From assembly GCF_014652215.1 (NCBI RefSeq), contig NZ_BMYJ01000004.1, positions 248,001 through 312,000 of the forward strand: a stretch of DNA of 64,000 bases, written 5' to 3'. The notes below the pieces were generated by a model that saw nothing but the letters and a program-made list of their open reading frames with translations, was not told the origin of the DNA and made no database searches. The position numbers and the translations under genes were made by a program. Source of the stretch: Neogemmobacter tilapiae (GTDB lineage Bacteria > Pseudomonadota > Alphaproteobacteria > Rhodobacterales > Rhodobacteraceae). Of this stretch, positions 49,786 through 59,463 are shown one piece after another. The stretch's first letter is position 1. Each line of letters opens with the position of its first letter.

Positions 49786-51928
49786 AATCCGCCTCGGTCA
49801 GGGGTTTGGTGAGGTTGATCTGAAGGGCCAAGTCGGCACGGCCGTCGGCGTTCAGGTCAATCTCGACCCGCCAGCCTTGGGCTTTGATCAGCCGAACCCC
49901 GGCGTGTTCGCCATCGAAGGCGTCAGTGCCGAAGAAGCGGAGTTTGGGGCCGGTGAGGGTCGAGACGTCGATCTTGTCCTGACCGGGGCGGAAATCGGTG
50001 ATCGTATCGGGCTGGCGCAGGTTGCTGTCGGCTTTGGTGGCAAAGACAAAGCGATCGGCGCCCTGACCACCGGTCAGTTGATCAATGCCTTGGCCGCCTG
50101 TCAGGCGGTCGTTGCCAGCACCGCCTTGCAGGCTGTCGGCGCCGCCAAACCCGATCAGGCGGTTGTTGCCGGTGTTGCCCTTGATCAGATTGGCCTGGGC
50201 ATTGCCGGTGGCCCAAAGATGGGCGGAGCCCAGCAGGTCAAGCCGTTCGATGTGGTTGGCAAGGGTGAGGGATTTGAGGGTTTGAACCCTGTCCTGGCCT
50301 TCGCCTGCGCGTTCGGTGATGCTGAGGCCGTTAGCCCCAATCAAATAGAGGTCATTCCCGAGGCCGCCTTCGACGATCCCTTCCAAGCGGCCCAAGCGGC
50401 AATCGAAGGTGTCATCCCCGGCCATCAACTGGACGCTGCCGCGCATGAGCCCCGTGTTGACGACAGAGTCGCGCCCCTCGGCCCCGATGAGGGCGGCGCG
50501 ACTGCCGTCAATGAGGCCGGCATTGGTGAGGGCGTTGAGGTCGCCCGCCAATTCGACCGCGGCGCCGCGCTTGGCGACGACCTGCCCCGTGGCGGCGACG
50601 CTGATCCAATTGCTGCCGTCCTGCCCGAGGAGGCGGATCGCGGCAAAGTCACCGAAGCTCGCCGAAACCTCAATCCGGCCAGCGACCGTGACGCCCGCGC
50701 TGTCGGGCCCGGTGGACTGGATTCCATGCTGATTGAGCAGGGTCAGAGCCGCATCTTCAGCGATGGTCAGACTGGCCCCCTGGGCCATCAATTGCGTCAG
50801 ATGTTGCGCGCCCGTAAGGGTCGCCGCATCGTTGACCTGTGACACGCGCAGATCCAGAATGCGGGCCATTATATCGGTGTTGGGATTGGTGCCCTGTGTC
50901 CAGGCGGCCAGAAGCCGCCCATCGGCGAGCAGCGTAACGGACAGATGGGCTTGCTGGGTAGGGTCGGGGTCGTGGAGGCACGTGGCGGCGCCGAGTATCT
51001 GATCCTGTGCGTCAAAGCGCTGTATCCAAAGATCGCCGTATTCGCCCGCCGCCTTATCCCAAAGGACGGCATAGCCGCCGTCAGACAGGGCGACGAGGCG
51101 GATTTGTGTTGAGCCCATTTGGGCCGGATCGACCATAAAGGCGTCACTTTTGGCGGTGCCATCGGCCGAAAATCGTCGGGCCCAAAGGACGGCGGTCCCC
51201 GTGCTTTCATCGGCCCAAGCCGCCAGAAGATCACCATCGGCCAGTTCAGTGACCGCGGGGCTGCCTTGCCAGCCCGTGAGATTCTGGTTCAGGGCGAAAG
51301 GGGGGCCTAAGGGGGTGCCACTGGCATCGAAGCGGGCGGCAACGACGTCATAGCCTAGCGGGTTGACTTGTTCCCAGCAGGCGAGAAAGCCGCCATGGCT
51401 GGTGGGGGTGAGGCGGACATTGCCTTGGAGCAGCGCCGGTTGGGCGAGGAGAGGGACAGGATCCGATGGGATGCCCTGATCGTCGAGGCGGAGTTGCATC
51501 AACTGCTTTTGGTCGCCGTTCGCTTCGGACCAGGCGACATAAAATCCGTCGGTCAGGCCGAGGATCTGCGGCGTGGATGCGGGGCCTGGGCGGTCGGCGG
51601 TCAGGGTAGCGCCGGGACTGGAGGTGCCGTCCGGGGCGAGGGTGAGGCTTTTGATGCCCCAGCCGGCGGGTGTTCCGGTGGCCCAGACCAACCGCATCTG
51701 GCCATCGGCGCCCAAGGCGCCAGTATAGCCTGCAACGCCGCTGGCCAAAAGGATATCGCCGCTGCGGGGTTGGCCATCGGCGCTGAAAAGGCGGGTCATC
51801 AGTTGTGAACCCGTCAGCCAGCAAACTGCAAAACCGCCATCCGCAAGGGCAAGGGTGACCGGCGACTTCTGCGCCCCGATCGGGTCACTTTGGACGGTAA
51901 AAATAGGATCCGACAGCATGGCTGTCAT
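49775..51928 (-). CDS. RTX-type calcium-binding protein with a propeller-like N-terminal part
   Basis: A 717-residue protein. The N-terminal 370 residues consist of repeated units with SDGGYAVLWDKAAG, LADGDLLAAWADES or LADGRLLAAWTQG, spaced 50-60 residues, like blades of a beta-propeller. Then comes a linker with NTGNNRLIGFGGADSLQGG and GGAGNDRLTGGQGIDQLTGG (RTX nonapeptides), and an M10_C-like end (LRQPDTITDFRPGQDKID). This C-terminal pattern fits type I secretion; no signal peptide is present. Function is probably adhesion or extracellular binding. Met at 51919 is an alternative start. No hlyB/hlyD genes are nearby. Confidence 0.85.
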   Translation of the reverse strand: MTAMLSDPIFTVQSDPIGAQKSPVTLALADGGFAVCWLTGSQLMTRLFSADGQPRSGDILLASGVAGYTGALGADGQMRLVWATGTPAGWGIKSLTLAPDGTSSPGATLTADRPGPASTPQILGLTDGFYVAWSEANGDQKQLMQLRLDDQGIPSDPVPLLAQPALLQGNVRLTPTSHGGFLACWEQVNPLGYDVVAARFDASGTPLGPPFALNQNLTGWQGSPAVTELADGDLLAAWADESTGTAVLWARRFSADGTAKSDAFMVDPAQMGSTQIRLVALSDGGYAVLWDKAAGEYGDLWIQRFDAQDQILGAATCLHDPDPTQQAHLSVTLLADGRLLAAWTQGTNPNTDIMARILDLRVSQVNDAATLTGAQHLTQLMAQGASLTIAEDAALTLLNQHGIQSTGPDSAGVTVAGRIEVSASFGDFAAIRLLGQDGSNWISVAATGQVVAKRGAAVELAGDLNALTNAGLIDGSRAALIGAEGRDSVVNTGLMRGSVQLMAGDDTFDCRLGRLEGIVEGGLGNDLYLIGANGLSITERAGEGQDRVQTLKSLTLANHIERLDLLGSAHLWATGNAQANLIKGNTGNNRLIGFGGADSLQGGAGNDRLTGGQGIDQLTGGQGADRFVFATKADSNLRQPDTITDFRPGQDKIDVSTLTGPKLRFFGTDAFDGEHAGVRLIKAQGWRVEIDLNADGRADLALQINLTKPLTEADFIL

Positions 51929-52319
51929 GGCAACACCTGAAGGTTCTTTGGATTATTTGAATTTGCCTAAAATGCAGCCAAGGCCAGTCGATGTTCAAAA
52001 AGCGGCATTTGCAGAGAGTTGCTGCCCAATTGATTAATGAATGAATAACACCACCGGGGCGTGTTTTGGCGAATGTGAAGCGGAAGGTGGTGCAGAAGGT
52101 CAGTCCTTGTCGGAAAGGGATCAGCCGGAACACGATCGAGATCATCGGAGGGGAGGGTTGACGGGAACGATCCGATACCGCGATTTTGGTTTAGCGGCGA
52201 AGGTGGGGGCGGTGCGGCTGGACATCCGGGCGGCAATTGCGCGGCAACCGTAAGCAGGCTCTGGCCTTGCCATCGGAAGGGCGGTAAACCGCCTGCAAAC
52301 CTAGGCGCGGGCGGCACAT
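51929..52319. other. Divergent intergenic region upstream of metG
   Basis: About 390 bases between the RTX gene and metG with no recognisable gene. TTGACG near 52158 could be a -35 box for metG, but no convincing -10 was found. No T-box or other riboswitch-like structure was recognised. Confidence 0.3.
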
Positions 52320-54038
52320 ATGGCACGGATTCTGATCACCTCGGCAATTCCCTATATCAACGGGATCAAGCACCTGGGCAACCTTGTGGGCAGCCAACTG
52401 CCCGCCGACCTGTTCGCCCGCTACAAAAGGGGCCGTGGCGATGAGGTGATGTTCATCTGCGCCACGGATGAGCATGGGACGCCTGCGGAACTGGCGGCGG
52501 CCAAGGCGGGGCAGCCGGTGGATGTGTTCTGCGCGGAAATGCATGAGGTTCAGAAAGAGATTGCGGCGGGGTTCCGGCTGTCGTTTGACCATTTCGGGCG
52601 GTCTTCCAGCCAGCGGAACCACAAACTGACCCAGCATTTTGCGGGGGTTCTGGCGGACAACGGGTTTATCGAGGAGGTGGAGGAAGAGCAGGTCTATTCC
52701 ATCGACGATGGGCGTTTCCTGCCGGATCGCTATATCGAAGGCACCTGCCCGAACTGCGGCTATGACAAGGCGCGTGGGGATCAGTGCGAGAATTGCACGA
52801 AACAGTTAGACCCGACCGATCTGGTGAACCCGCGTTCGGCGATCAGCGGCTCGACCCGGCTGGAGGTGCGGAAGACGAAGCATCTGTATCTGCGGCAAAA
52901 GGCGCTGAAGGGGCGGATTTCGGACTGGATCGACAGCAAGACGGATTGGCCGATCCTGACGACCTCGATTGCCCGGAAGTGGCTAGATGACGGCGAGGGG
53001 TTGCAAGACCGGGGCATCACGCGCGATTTGCATTGGGGCGTTCCGGTGCGGCGGGGCGATCAGCCTTGGCCGGGGATGGAGGGCAAGGTCTTTTACGTCT
53101 GGTTCGACGCGCCCATCGAATATATCGCGGCGACCGCCGAATGGGCGGATGCAAACGGCAAGGATGATGCGGCGTGGCAGCGCTGGTGGCGGACGGACAA
53201 GGGGGCGGCGGACGTCACCTATTTCCAGTTCATGGGCAAGGACAATGTGCCCTTCCACACGCTGTCTTTCCCCGCGACGATCTTAGGTTCGGGCGAGCCG
53301 TGGAAGATGGTCGATTACCTGAAATCCTTCAACTATCTGAATTATGATGGTGGGCAGTTTTCGACCTCGCAAGGGCGGGGCGTGTTCATGGATCAGGCTT
53401 TGTCGATCCTGCCTGCGGATTATTGGCGCTGGTGGCTGTTGTCGCATGCGCCGGAGAGCAGCGACAGCGAGTTCACATGGGAGAATTTCCAGGTTTCGGT
53501 GAACAAGGATCTGGCGGATGTGCTGGGGAACCTGGTCAGCCGCGTCACGAAATTCGCAGCGTCGAAATTTGGCGCGGGTATTCCGGCAGGCGGTTCGCAT
53601 GGGCCGCTGGAAACGGCGCTGATCGCGGATATTGGCGCAAAGCTGCGGGCCTATGAGGCGGCGATGGACGCGATGGAGGTGCGCAAAGCCTCGGGCGAAT
53701 TGCGGGCCATCTGGGTGGCGGGGAACGAATATCTGCAGGCGGCGGCGCCTTGGACGGTGTTCAAGACCGACCCGGAGCAGGCGGCGGGGATGATCCGCTT
53801 GGCGTTCAACCTGATCCGGCTTTACGCGGTGATCTCGCGGCCGTTCATCCCGGATGCGGCCGAGGTGATGATGAAGGCGCTGCATTGTGACGATTGGTCC
53901 TGGCCGGGGGATGCCTCGGCGGCTTTGGACCTGCTGAAAGCGGGCGATGCCTATGACGTGCCGGAGAACCTGTTCCGCAAGATCACGGATGAGGAACGGG
54001 CGGATTGGCAGGTGCGGTTTGCGGGGGTGCGGAAGTAG
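52320..54038 (+). CDS. metG: Methionyl-tRNA synthetase
   Basis: A 572-residue class I aminoacyl-tRNA synthetase. The HIGH motif appears as the HLGN of [20 protein letters not shown], and a knuckle [17 protein letters not shown] binds zinc. The KMSKS region reads [10 protein letters not shown]. The C-terminal anticodon-binding helical domain is present, and a C-terminal dimer domain is absent. It charges tRNA-Met for translation initiation and elongation. ATG 52320 lies directly at the start of the conserved N-terminal part. No linked operon partner is seen on either side. Confidence 0.95.
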   Translation: MARILITSAIPYINGIKHLGNLVGSQLPADLFARYKRGRGDEVMFICATDEHGTPAELAAAKAGQPVDVFCAEMHEVQKEIAAGFRLSFDHFGRSSSQRNHKLTQHFAGVLADNGFIEEVEEEQVYSIDDGRFLPDRYIEGTCPNCGYDKARGDQCENCTKQLDPTDLVNPRSAISGSTRLEVRKTKHLYLRQKALKGRISDWIDSKTDWPILTTSIARKWLDDGEGLQDRGITRDLHWGVPVRRGDQPWPGMEGKVFYVWFDAPIEYIAATAEWADANGKDDAAWQRWWRTDKGAADVTYFQFMGKDNVPFHTLSFPATILGSGEPWKMVDYLKSFNYLNYDGGQFSTSQGRGVFMDQALSILPADYWRWWLLSHAPESSDSEFTWENFQVSVNKDLADVLGNLVSRVTKFAASKFGAGIPAGGSHGPLETALIADIGAKLRAYEAAMDAMEVRKASGELRAIWVAGNEYLQAAAPWTVFKTDPEQAAGMIRLAFNLIRLYAVISRPFIPDAAEVMMKALHCDDWSWPGDASAALDLLKAGDAYDVPENLFRKITDEERADWQVRFAGVRK

Positions 54039-54345
54039 GGTTCCCGCCCTGAGACCAGCTGGGCCGTGCCCGCCGCCGCCATGGGTGGACCCGGTCCTTA
54101 CCGCGATGAATGAGTGTTGATTGGCGGCCCTCATCAAAATCTGCACATCCTCTGCCCATGGCTTGCCCTTGCGGCCCCGCAGAAAGGCCCAAAGCAAAAG
54201 GGGCAGGACATGAAGAAACTGATTTTGCGCGGGGTGCCGCGGTCGATCTTGCAGGATGGTTGGTGGTTGGGGGAAACAGTGGGGGCTTTGCCTTTGGCCC
54301 CCCTTGCGCTTAACCTGCCCGAGCAATCGCAAGAACAGGCCCGCC
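54039..54345 (+). other. Intergenic region between metG and the response regulator
   Basis: About 300 bases without an assigned gene. A short open frame from 54210 to 54365 starts MKKLILRGVPRSILQDGWW and overlaps the regulator start; it has no family resemblance and is not called. No clear terminator for metG is visible. Confidence 0.35.
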
Positions 54346-55035
54346 GTGAAAATTCTGACCGTTGATGACGATCCGCGGATCCGCGAGGTTCTGACCATTG
54401 CCCTGGAACGGGCGGGGTTTCAGGTGATCACGGCGAATGACGGGCAATCGGCCCTGCGCAATGCGCGGCGGGACAATCCTGATCTGATCGTCTTGGACGT
54501 GGGCCTGCCGGAAATGGACGGGCTGGAGGTTTGCCGGAAGTTACGCGCCAGTTCAGACGTGCCGATCCTGTTCCTGACGGCGCGGGATGATGAGGTGGAC
54601 CGGATCATTGGGCTGGAGCTGGGGGCGGATGACTATGTGACCAAGCCCTTTTCACCGCGTGAATTGGTGGCCCGGATCAAGGCGATTTTGAAACGTTCGG
54701 CGGCACCCTCTAGCCCCGTGCCGCGGGCGCTGGAATGTGGGGCGATCCGGCTGGACCGGGCGCGGCATGAGTGTTCGGTTTCAGGGCAGGCGGTGAGTTT
54801 GACAGCCACGGAAATGGCGATGCTGGCACGGCTGATGCAGGCTCCCGATCTGGTGGTCAGCCGGGTGCAATTGGTGAATGCGGTTTACGGGGCGCATAGC
54901 CCGGTGTCGGACCGGACGGTGGACAGCCATCTGCGCAATCTGCGGGCCAAGCTGGCCGAGGCGCTGGGCGGGGAAGACCCGGTGGAAACCCTGCATGGGG
55001 TCGGGCTGCGGATGAAGCAATGGCGCGACGCCTAG
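54346..55035 (+). CDS. Two-component response regulator, OmpR/PhoB family
   Basis: A 229-residue protein starting with GTG. The receiver domain has the acidic pocket VDDDPR, phosphorylation site Asp in LIVLDVGLPEMDG, and Lys in DDYVTKPF. The C-terminal winged helix (LTATEMAMLARLMQAPDLVV, then SDRTVDSHLRNLRAKL) is OmpR-type. The GTG start is chosen because homology begins there; an earlier in-frame ATG adds 30 unrelated residues. It overlaps the kinase gene by 16 bases, so the pair works together. Confidence 0.9.
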   Translation: MKILTVDDDPRIREVLTIALERAGFQVITANDGQSALRNARRDNPDLIVLDVGLPEMDGLEVCRKLRASSDVPILFLTARDDEVDRIIGLELGADDYVTKPFSPRELVARIKAILKRSAAPSSPVPRALECGAIRLDRARHECSVSGQAVSLTATEMAMLARLMQAPDLVVSRVQLVNAVYGAHSPVSDRTVDSHLRNLRAKLAEALGGEDPVETLHGVGLRMKQWRDA

Positions 55036-55979
55036 ACCGGAAATGGCGGCCGCCGCTGCTGTTGGTGCTGGGCGGGGCCTTGGCGGCGGTTTTGACGCTG
55101 CCGATCCTTGGGTTGTTTGCCTTGCGGATGCTGGCCCCGGATTGGGGCTTTCGGCTGGCGGCGCTGACCATCGGGGCAGTGGTTCTGCTGGCGACGGCGG
55201 TGCTGGCCTTTCTGCTGTGGCGGCTGTTGCTGCGGCCGATTCAAGCCTTGGCGCGGCGGGCGGCACGGATCCGCGCGGGTCATGCGGTGGGCGATCAGGT
55301 GCTGAAGCATTTCGGAACGCAGGAATTGCGCGATCTGGGGCAAAGCGTGCTGGACATGGGGGCGACGCTGCAAAACCGGGAATCGACGATCCGCAGTTTC
55401 ACCGACCATGTGACGCATGAATTGAAAACGCCGCTGACCGCGATCAAGGGGGCGGGGGAAATGCTGGAGGATGGGGAGCCTGCGGACCCGCGTTTGCTGG
55501 CGACGATCCGGGCGGCGGTGGCGCAGATGGAACGGCAGTTGGTGGCGCTGCGGCGGGTGGCGGCGGCGCGGGAACCGATGGCGGGGGGGCGTGCGACGCT
55601 GGACGATCTGGCGGCGGATCTGCGGGCGGCGCATCCGGGGTTGGAACTGGTGATTGACGGGGGGCAGGTGGCGCTGCCAATCGCGCCAGCAAGGCTGGAG
55701 GCGGCGTTGACGCAACTGCTGGCGAATGCGGCGCAGCATGGGGCGGGGCGGGTGGTGATGGTGGCGGGTGAGACGCCGGAACTGATTGTCGAGGACGACG
55801 GGCCGGGCATTTCCGAAGGCAACCGGGACCGGATTTTTGCACCGTTTTTCACCACGCGGCGCGAGACGGGCGGCACGGGGATGGGGCTGAACATCGCGCA
55901 GGCCATTCTTCAGGCGCAGGGGGCCGAGATCATTCTTCTGCCGGAACGGCCCGGCGCAGCCTTTCTGATCCGTTTCTGA
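55020..55979 (+). CDS. Sensor histidine kinase
   Basis: A 319-residue membrane kinase with two membrane segments (LLLVLGGALAAVLTLPILGL and AALTIGAVVLLATAVLAFLL) separated by a very short periplasmic loop, a HAMP-like linker, the phospho-acceptor H box in VTHELKTPLTAIKG, the N box in LANAAQHG and the G boxes DDGPGIS and GTGMGLNIA. The lack of a periplasmic sensor domain suggests sensing inside the membrane or through partners. It phosphorylates the response regulator encoded by the overlapping upstream gene. Confidence 0.92.
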   Translation: MARRLDRKWRPPLLLVLGGALAAVLTLPILGLFALRMLAPDWGFRLAALTIGAVVLLATAVLAFLLWRLLLRPIQALARRAARIRAGHAVGDQVLKHFGTQELRDLGQSVLDMGATLQNRESTIRSFTDHVTHELKTPLTAIKGAGEMLEDGEPADPRLLATIRAAVAQMERQLVALRRVAAAREPMAGGRATLDDLAADLRAAHPGLELVIDGGQVALPIAPARLEAALTQLLANAAQHGAGRVVMVAGETPELIVEDDGPGISEGNRDRIFAPFFTTRRETGGTGMGLNIAQAILQAQGAEIILLPERPGAAFLIRF

Positions 55980-56042
55980 CAGCTGGTCTTGTGGCGACGG
56001 GGATGAAGGTTAATCTGCGGCGCAACAAGTAAAGGAATCGCT

Positions 56043-57080
56043 ATGCCTTTGATCCCGCTTGGCCGGACCGGCCTGATGGTTTCCAATCTTTGCCTGGGGA
56101 CGATGACCTGGGGCACGCAGAACTCTGAATCCGATGGCCATGCGCAGATGTCGATGGCGACGGATCACGGGGTGAACTTCTGGGACACGGCGGAAATGTA
56201 TCCGGTGAACCCGGTCAGCGCCGAGACGGTGGGCCGGACGGAAGAGATTATCGGCACATGGTTTGCCGCCCATGGCGGGCGGGACCGGGTGGTTCTGGCC
56301 AGCAAGATCACGGGGCAGGGACAGGTGGTGCGGCCCGGTGCGCCGATCACGGGGGCAAGCCTGCGGGCGGCTTTGGAAGGCAGTTTGCGGCGGTTGCAGA
56401 CGGATTATCTGGACCTCTATCAACTGCACTGGCCGAACCGGGGTTCCTATCATTTCCGGCAGTCCTGGCGCTATGCGCCGAAGGGGGATGCGGCGGCGAT
56501 CCGGGCGAATATGGAGGATGTGCTGCGGGTGGCGGACGATCTGCGGCGCGAAGGCAAGGTGCGGCATTTCGGCCTGTCGAATGAAAGCGTCTGGGGGGCG
56601 GCGAACTGGTTGTCGCTGGCGGAAAGCCTGGGCCTGCCGCGGATGATGACAGTGCAGAATGAGTATTCGCTGCTGTGTCGGCAGTTTGACAGCGATTGGG
56701 CGGAATTGTCGGCCTATGAGGATATGCCTTTGCTGGCATTCTCGCCCTTGGCCTGTGGGTTGCTGTCGGGGAAATATGCGGGGGATGTGATCCCGACCGG
56801 GACGCGGCGAGAGTTGAACAACGACCTGAGCGGGCGGGTGACGCCGCAGGTGTTCCCAGCGGTGGCGGCCTACTTGCAGGTGGCGGCGCGGCATCATCTG
56901 GACCCGTGCCAGATGGCAATCGCCTTTCTGAAATCGCGGCCCTATCCGGTGATCCCGATCATTGGGGCGACCACGCTGGACCAGTTGCGGGTCAATCTGG
57001 GGGCGGCGGATCTGGTGCTTTCGGCGGAAGTTCTCGCAGATATAGCGGAGGTCAGGCGGGAACACCCCCAGCCCTATTGA
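56043..57080 (+). CDS. Aldo/keto reductase
   Basis: A 345-residue TIM-barrel NADPH-dependent reductase of the Tas type. Catalytic residues fit the family: Asp and Tyr in FWDTAEMYP, Lys in VVLASKITG, His in LYQLHWPNRG. The C-terminal NADPH-binding segment is IIGATTLDQLRVNL. The natural carbonyl substrate is unknown. AAAGGAAT precedes the start. It stands alone between the two-component system and the lipoprotein pair. Confidence 0.92.
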   Translation: MPLIPLGRTGLMVSNLCLGTMTWGTQNSESDGHAQMSMATDHGVNFWDTAEMYPVNPVSAETVGRTEEIIGTWFAAHGGRDRVVLASKITGQGQVVRPGAPITGASLRAALEGSLRRLQTDYLDLYQLHWPNRGSYHFRQSWRYAPKGDAAAIRANMEDVLRVADDLRREGKVRHFGLSNESVWGAANWLSLAESLGLPRMMTVQNEYSLLCRQFDSDWAELSAYEDMPLLAFSPLACGLLSGKYAGDVIPTGTRRELNNDLSGRVTPQVFPAVAAYLQVAARHHLDPCQMAIAFLKSRPYPVIPIIGATTLDQLRVNLGAADLVLSAEVLADIAEVRREHPQPY

Positions 57081-57136
57081 CCCGACGCATGGGTTTGGGC
57101 CATCTGGCGAAACAATCCCTGCCGGATGGAACGCCC

Positions 57137-57772
57137 ATGCGCCGCCTGATCCCTGCCCTGTTCCTGTTGCTTGCTGCCTGTCAAACGGGGGGCAAGCCGA
57201 ATGCGGCGGCGGAAACCGCGCCCATCACGGGGGCGATTGCGGGGCCTGAAGTGGCGACGACGGCGCTGGAGGCTCCGAAGGGGGGGGCAAAACCTGCGGT
57301 GAAACTGCCGGACCCGGTGGCGGGGGGGATGGTGGACGCGAGCATGGAGACGGGGACGGCAGCCTTGCCGGTGGAAAAGACCAAGGGCAAACCGGTGGCC
57401 GAACCTGTGGCCGAGACCCCGGCGGAAGATGCACCGCTGTCGCCCGTGCCCGAGACTGCCGAGCCGGACGACAGTCTGGATGATGCGGTGGCGGTGGAAG
57501 AAGCCGAGCCGGAACTGCCCCCCGCGCTGAAATCAGCGGCGCAGAAGAAATGTGAAAGGGGCGATGGCAGCTATGTGGCTGTGGGCGGCAACAAGGACAT
57601 GCGGACCTGCGTGAAGCGGACGCGGGATGCGAACAAATCCTGCGATGCGGACAGCGATTGTCAGGGCAAATGTCTGGCGCGGTCGCGGACCTGCGCGCCG
57701 ATTGATCCTTTGCTGGGGTGTAACGACATTCTTAACGACTATGGGCTAGTGCTGCGGGAATGCGTGCAGTGA
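57137..57772 (+). CDS. Lipoprotein with cysteine-rich C-terminal domain
   Basis: A 211-residue protein starting MRRLIPALFLLLAACQ, a lipoprotein signal with lipobox LAAC. A Pro/Ala/Glu-rich spacer of about 100 residues follows, then a C-terminal domain with about eight Cys (KKCERGDGSYVAV, TCVKRTRDANKSCDADSDCQ) that likely form disulfides in the periplasm. No named domain is recognised. The start was chosen for the lipoprotein signal. The final codons overlap the start of the next lipoprotein gene. Confidence 0.7.
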   Translation: MRRLIPALFLLLAACQTGGKPNAAAETAPITGAIAGPEVATTALEAPKGGAKPAVKLPDPVAGGMVDASMETGTAALPVEKTKGKPVAEPVAETPAEDAPLSPVPETAEPDDSLDDAVAVEEAEPELPPALKSAAQKKCERGDGSYVAVGGNKDMRTCVKRTRDANKSCDADSDCQGKCLARSRTCAPIDPLLGCNDILNDYGLVLRECVQ

Positions 57773-58293
57773 TCCGTTTCCTTGTCGGTCTGTGCCTGCT
57801 GGCCCTTGCGGCCTGTGGCGGCAAAGGGTCGCGGGAGTCGTTCCGGGATGCGGGGCTTTCGGTCTATTCCTCAACCATCGTGCAGCCGGGGGCCTTGGCG
57901 GGGAACTGGCAGCAGGCGGCGGGGTTTCAGCGGCCGAACAACCAGAATTGCGGTGGCGGGCAGGTGCAGTTCGGCGCGGTGGATGCGGCGGGCCGTGTGC
58001 CGGTGGCTTTGAACCTGTGCCTTTCGGGGCGGAGTGTCAGCTATCGGGGGCTGGCCGATGTGACGGGGCCGGGGCGGCTGCGTCTTTCGGGGGCGGATCC
58101 GCAGGGGATTGGGCAGGAATGGTGGATCCTGTGGGCCGACATCGACATGCGGACGCTGGCGGTGGGGACGCCTTCGGGCGATTTCGGCTTTGTGCTGAAC
58201 CGGGGCGGGGCCTTGCCGGTGGACCGTTTGAATGCGGCGCGGGAGGTGCTGGATTTCAACGGCTATGATTTGACGAAGTTGCGGGTTTTCTGA
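57760..58293 (+). CDS. Lipocalin-like lipoprotein
   Basis: A 177-residue protein with a lipoprotein signal (LVGLCLLALAACGG, lipobox LAAC). The body contains the lipocalin GxW sequence in GALAGNWQQAAGF, and the alternating strands and the C-terminal DFNGYDLTKL fit a small lipocalin barrel. Lipocalins bind lipids or other hydrophobic ligands at the outer membrane. The gene overlaps the previous one by 13 bases, so the two lipoproteins are probably made together. Confidence 0.65.
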   Translation: MRAVIRFLVGLCLLALAACGGKGSRESFRDAGLSVYSSTIVQPGALAGNWQQAAGFQRPNNQNCGGGQVQFGAVDAAGRVPVALNLCLSGRSVSYRGLADVTGPGRLRLSGADPQGIGQEWWILWADIDMRTLAVGTPSGDFGFVLNRGGALPVDRLNAAREVLDFNGYDLTKLRVF

Positions 58294-58454
58294 AGGCTAT
58301 GTCTTTGAGCAGGCCGACATCGCGGTGAGGGCCGTGCCCGCCGCGGGGGGGGCGCTGCAACGGCTGTTTCCCTTGATTTATGGTTCAAACCCGGACGACC
58401 TTGCGCTTGCAGCCAACCTTGCAATCGCGCCCGCCCGGGGGGGCGGCGGGTGCG

Positions 58455-58473
58455 GTCCGGCTGGTCGCCGGAC
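58455..58473. terminator. Possible hairpin terminator between convergent genes
   Basis: GTCCGGC (58455-58461) pairs with GCCGGAC (58467-58473) around a 5-base loop in the 210-base gap between the lipocalin-like gene and the convergent XRE gene. There is only a weak T run, so its function is uncertain. Confidence 0.35.
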
Positions 58474-58503
58474 GGGGTTTGTGGCGCGCGTGGTTCAGTT
58501 CAA

Positions 58504-59355
58504 CTAAACCAGTCTGTCGCGCAGGCCTTGCAGATGGGCGGCAAAATCCCTTGCGCCCAAGGCGGATTCGCGGACCAATCCGTCAAAGTGCTGGCTAACG
58601 GCGGCGACGCGGGCGCTGTCGCGGAAGGCGATGTAGTGGCGGCCAAGGTAGACGACGGCGAGCAGCGGGCCAAAGATTGTGACCGGGGCGGAAAACAGGC
58701 GGCGGGCATCAAACAGATAGACGCGGAGCGAGGGGTAAAGCTGGTCATAAAGCGCCAGAAGCCGGTCGATCTGATCGCGGCGGATGTCCAAAGGCAGGCC
58801 GTGATAATAGCCCGTCGCGGTGGCGAAAGCCTCCAGTTCATGCAGGGGCAAAGCGATTTCATAATCAGAGCGCGCACCGCGCATCCATTGCAACTGATCC
58901 TCGAACGCACCCAAGGCCTGTTCGGCGGTGCGGCCCAGTTGGGGGCGATATTCCCATTCGACCATGGCGCGGGTTTTCAGCATGTCGGGCAGGGTGGCGG
59001 GGACATGGCGGATTTTGTAACCCGCGGCCTCACGGTGCCAGCCGATGATCGCCTCGTCAAACAGGGCGCGGGGGGCTTCGGTCAGTGTCAGAGAGGCCGC
59101 CAGAAGTTCCGCCATCGTACCGGGGCGGTCGGTCAGGCCCAAAAGCCAATCGGCGCTGGTGCCCAAGGCCTGCGCGCAGTCGGCGGCAAGTTGGGCGTTG
59201 GGCAGGCGCTGGCTGTCGGGGGTCAGAAGCTGGGAAATGGTGGAACGGTCAACCCCGGTGGCGCGGGCCAAGCCGCTTTGGGTGACGGATTTCTGCGCCA
59301 TCGCTTGGGCCAGACGCTGGCGGAACAGGGGGGCGCGGTCGCGTTTGTCGATCAT
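58504..59355 (-). CDS. XRE-family transcriptional regulator with a large effector part
   Basis: A 283-residue protein. The N-terminal HTH (LAQAMAQKSVTQSGLARATG, then VDRSTISQLL) is XRE/Cro type. The remaining 200 residues are helical, without a named domain; a peptide or fatty-acid-like ligand is possible in such regulators. The start was chosen at Met 59355, just before the conserved HTH. It diverges from the fatty acid desaturase gene and TCAACAAAGTTGA between them is a plausible operator. Confidence 0.8.
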   Translation of the reverse strand: MIDKRDRAPLFRQRLAQAMAQKSVTQSGLARATGVDRSTISQLLTPDSQRLPNAQLAADCAQALGTSADWLLGLTDRPGTMAELLAASLTLTEAPRALFDEAIIGWHREAAGYKIRHVPATLPDMLKTRAMVEWEYRPQLGRTAEQALGAFEDQLQWMRGARSDYEIALPLHELEAFATATGYYHGLPLDIRRDQIDRLLALYDQLYPSLRVYLFDARRLFSAPVTIFGPLLAVVYLGRHYIAFRDSARVAAVSQHFDGLVRESALGARDFAAHLQGLRDRLV

Positions 59356-59377
59356 AGCCAGCCTATGGTGATGAAAA

Positions 59378-59390
59378 TCAACAAAGTTGA
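59378..59390. promoter_or_regulatory. Putative XRE operator
   Basis: TCAACAAAGTTGA is a 5-bp inverted repeat (TCAAC/GTTGA) with a 3-base centre, located 22 bases before the XRE start and 73 bases before the desaturase start. It is suitable for joint control. Confidence 0.45.
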
Positions 59391-59463
59391 GTTTACGTTG
59401 CCAAAGCCCGGAATTCCAGCCTTTTGCGACCGGGCGTATCCTGTTGAAAAAAGGATGCTTGTG

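Noticed and set aside
54210-54365. 51-codon open frame starting MKKLILRGVPRS before the response regulator
   Set aside because: It overlaps the response-regulator start and shows no signal peptide, domain or conservation that I can recognise. A leader peptide cannot be excluded, but there is no positive evidence.
58385-58420. Possible tRNA T-arm (GGTTCAAACCC)
   Set aside because: No acceptor stem, D-arm or anticodon arm can be built around it.
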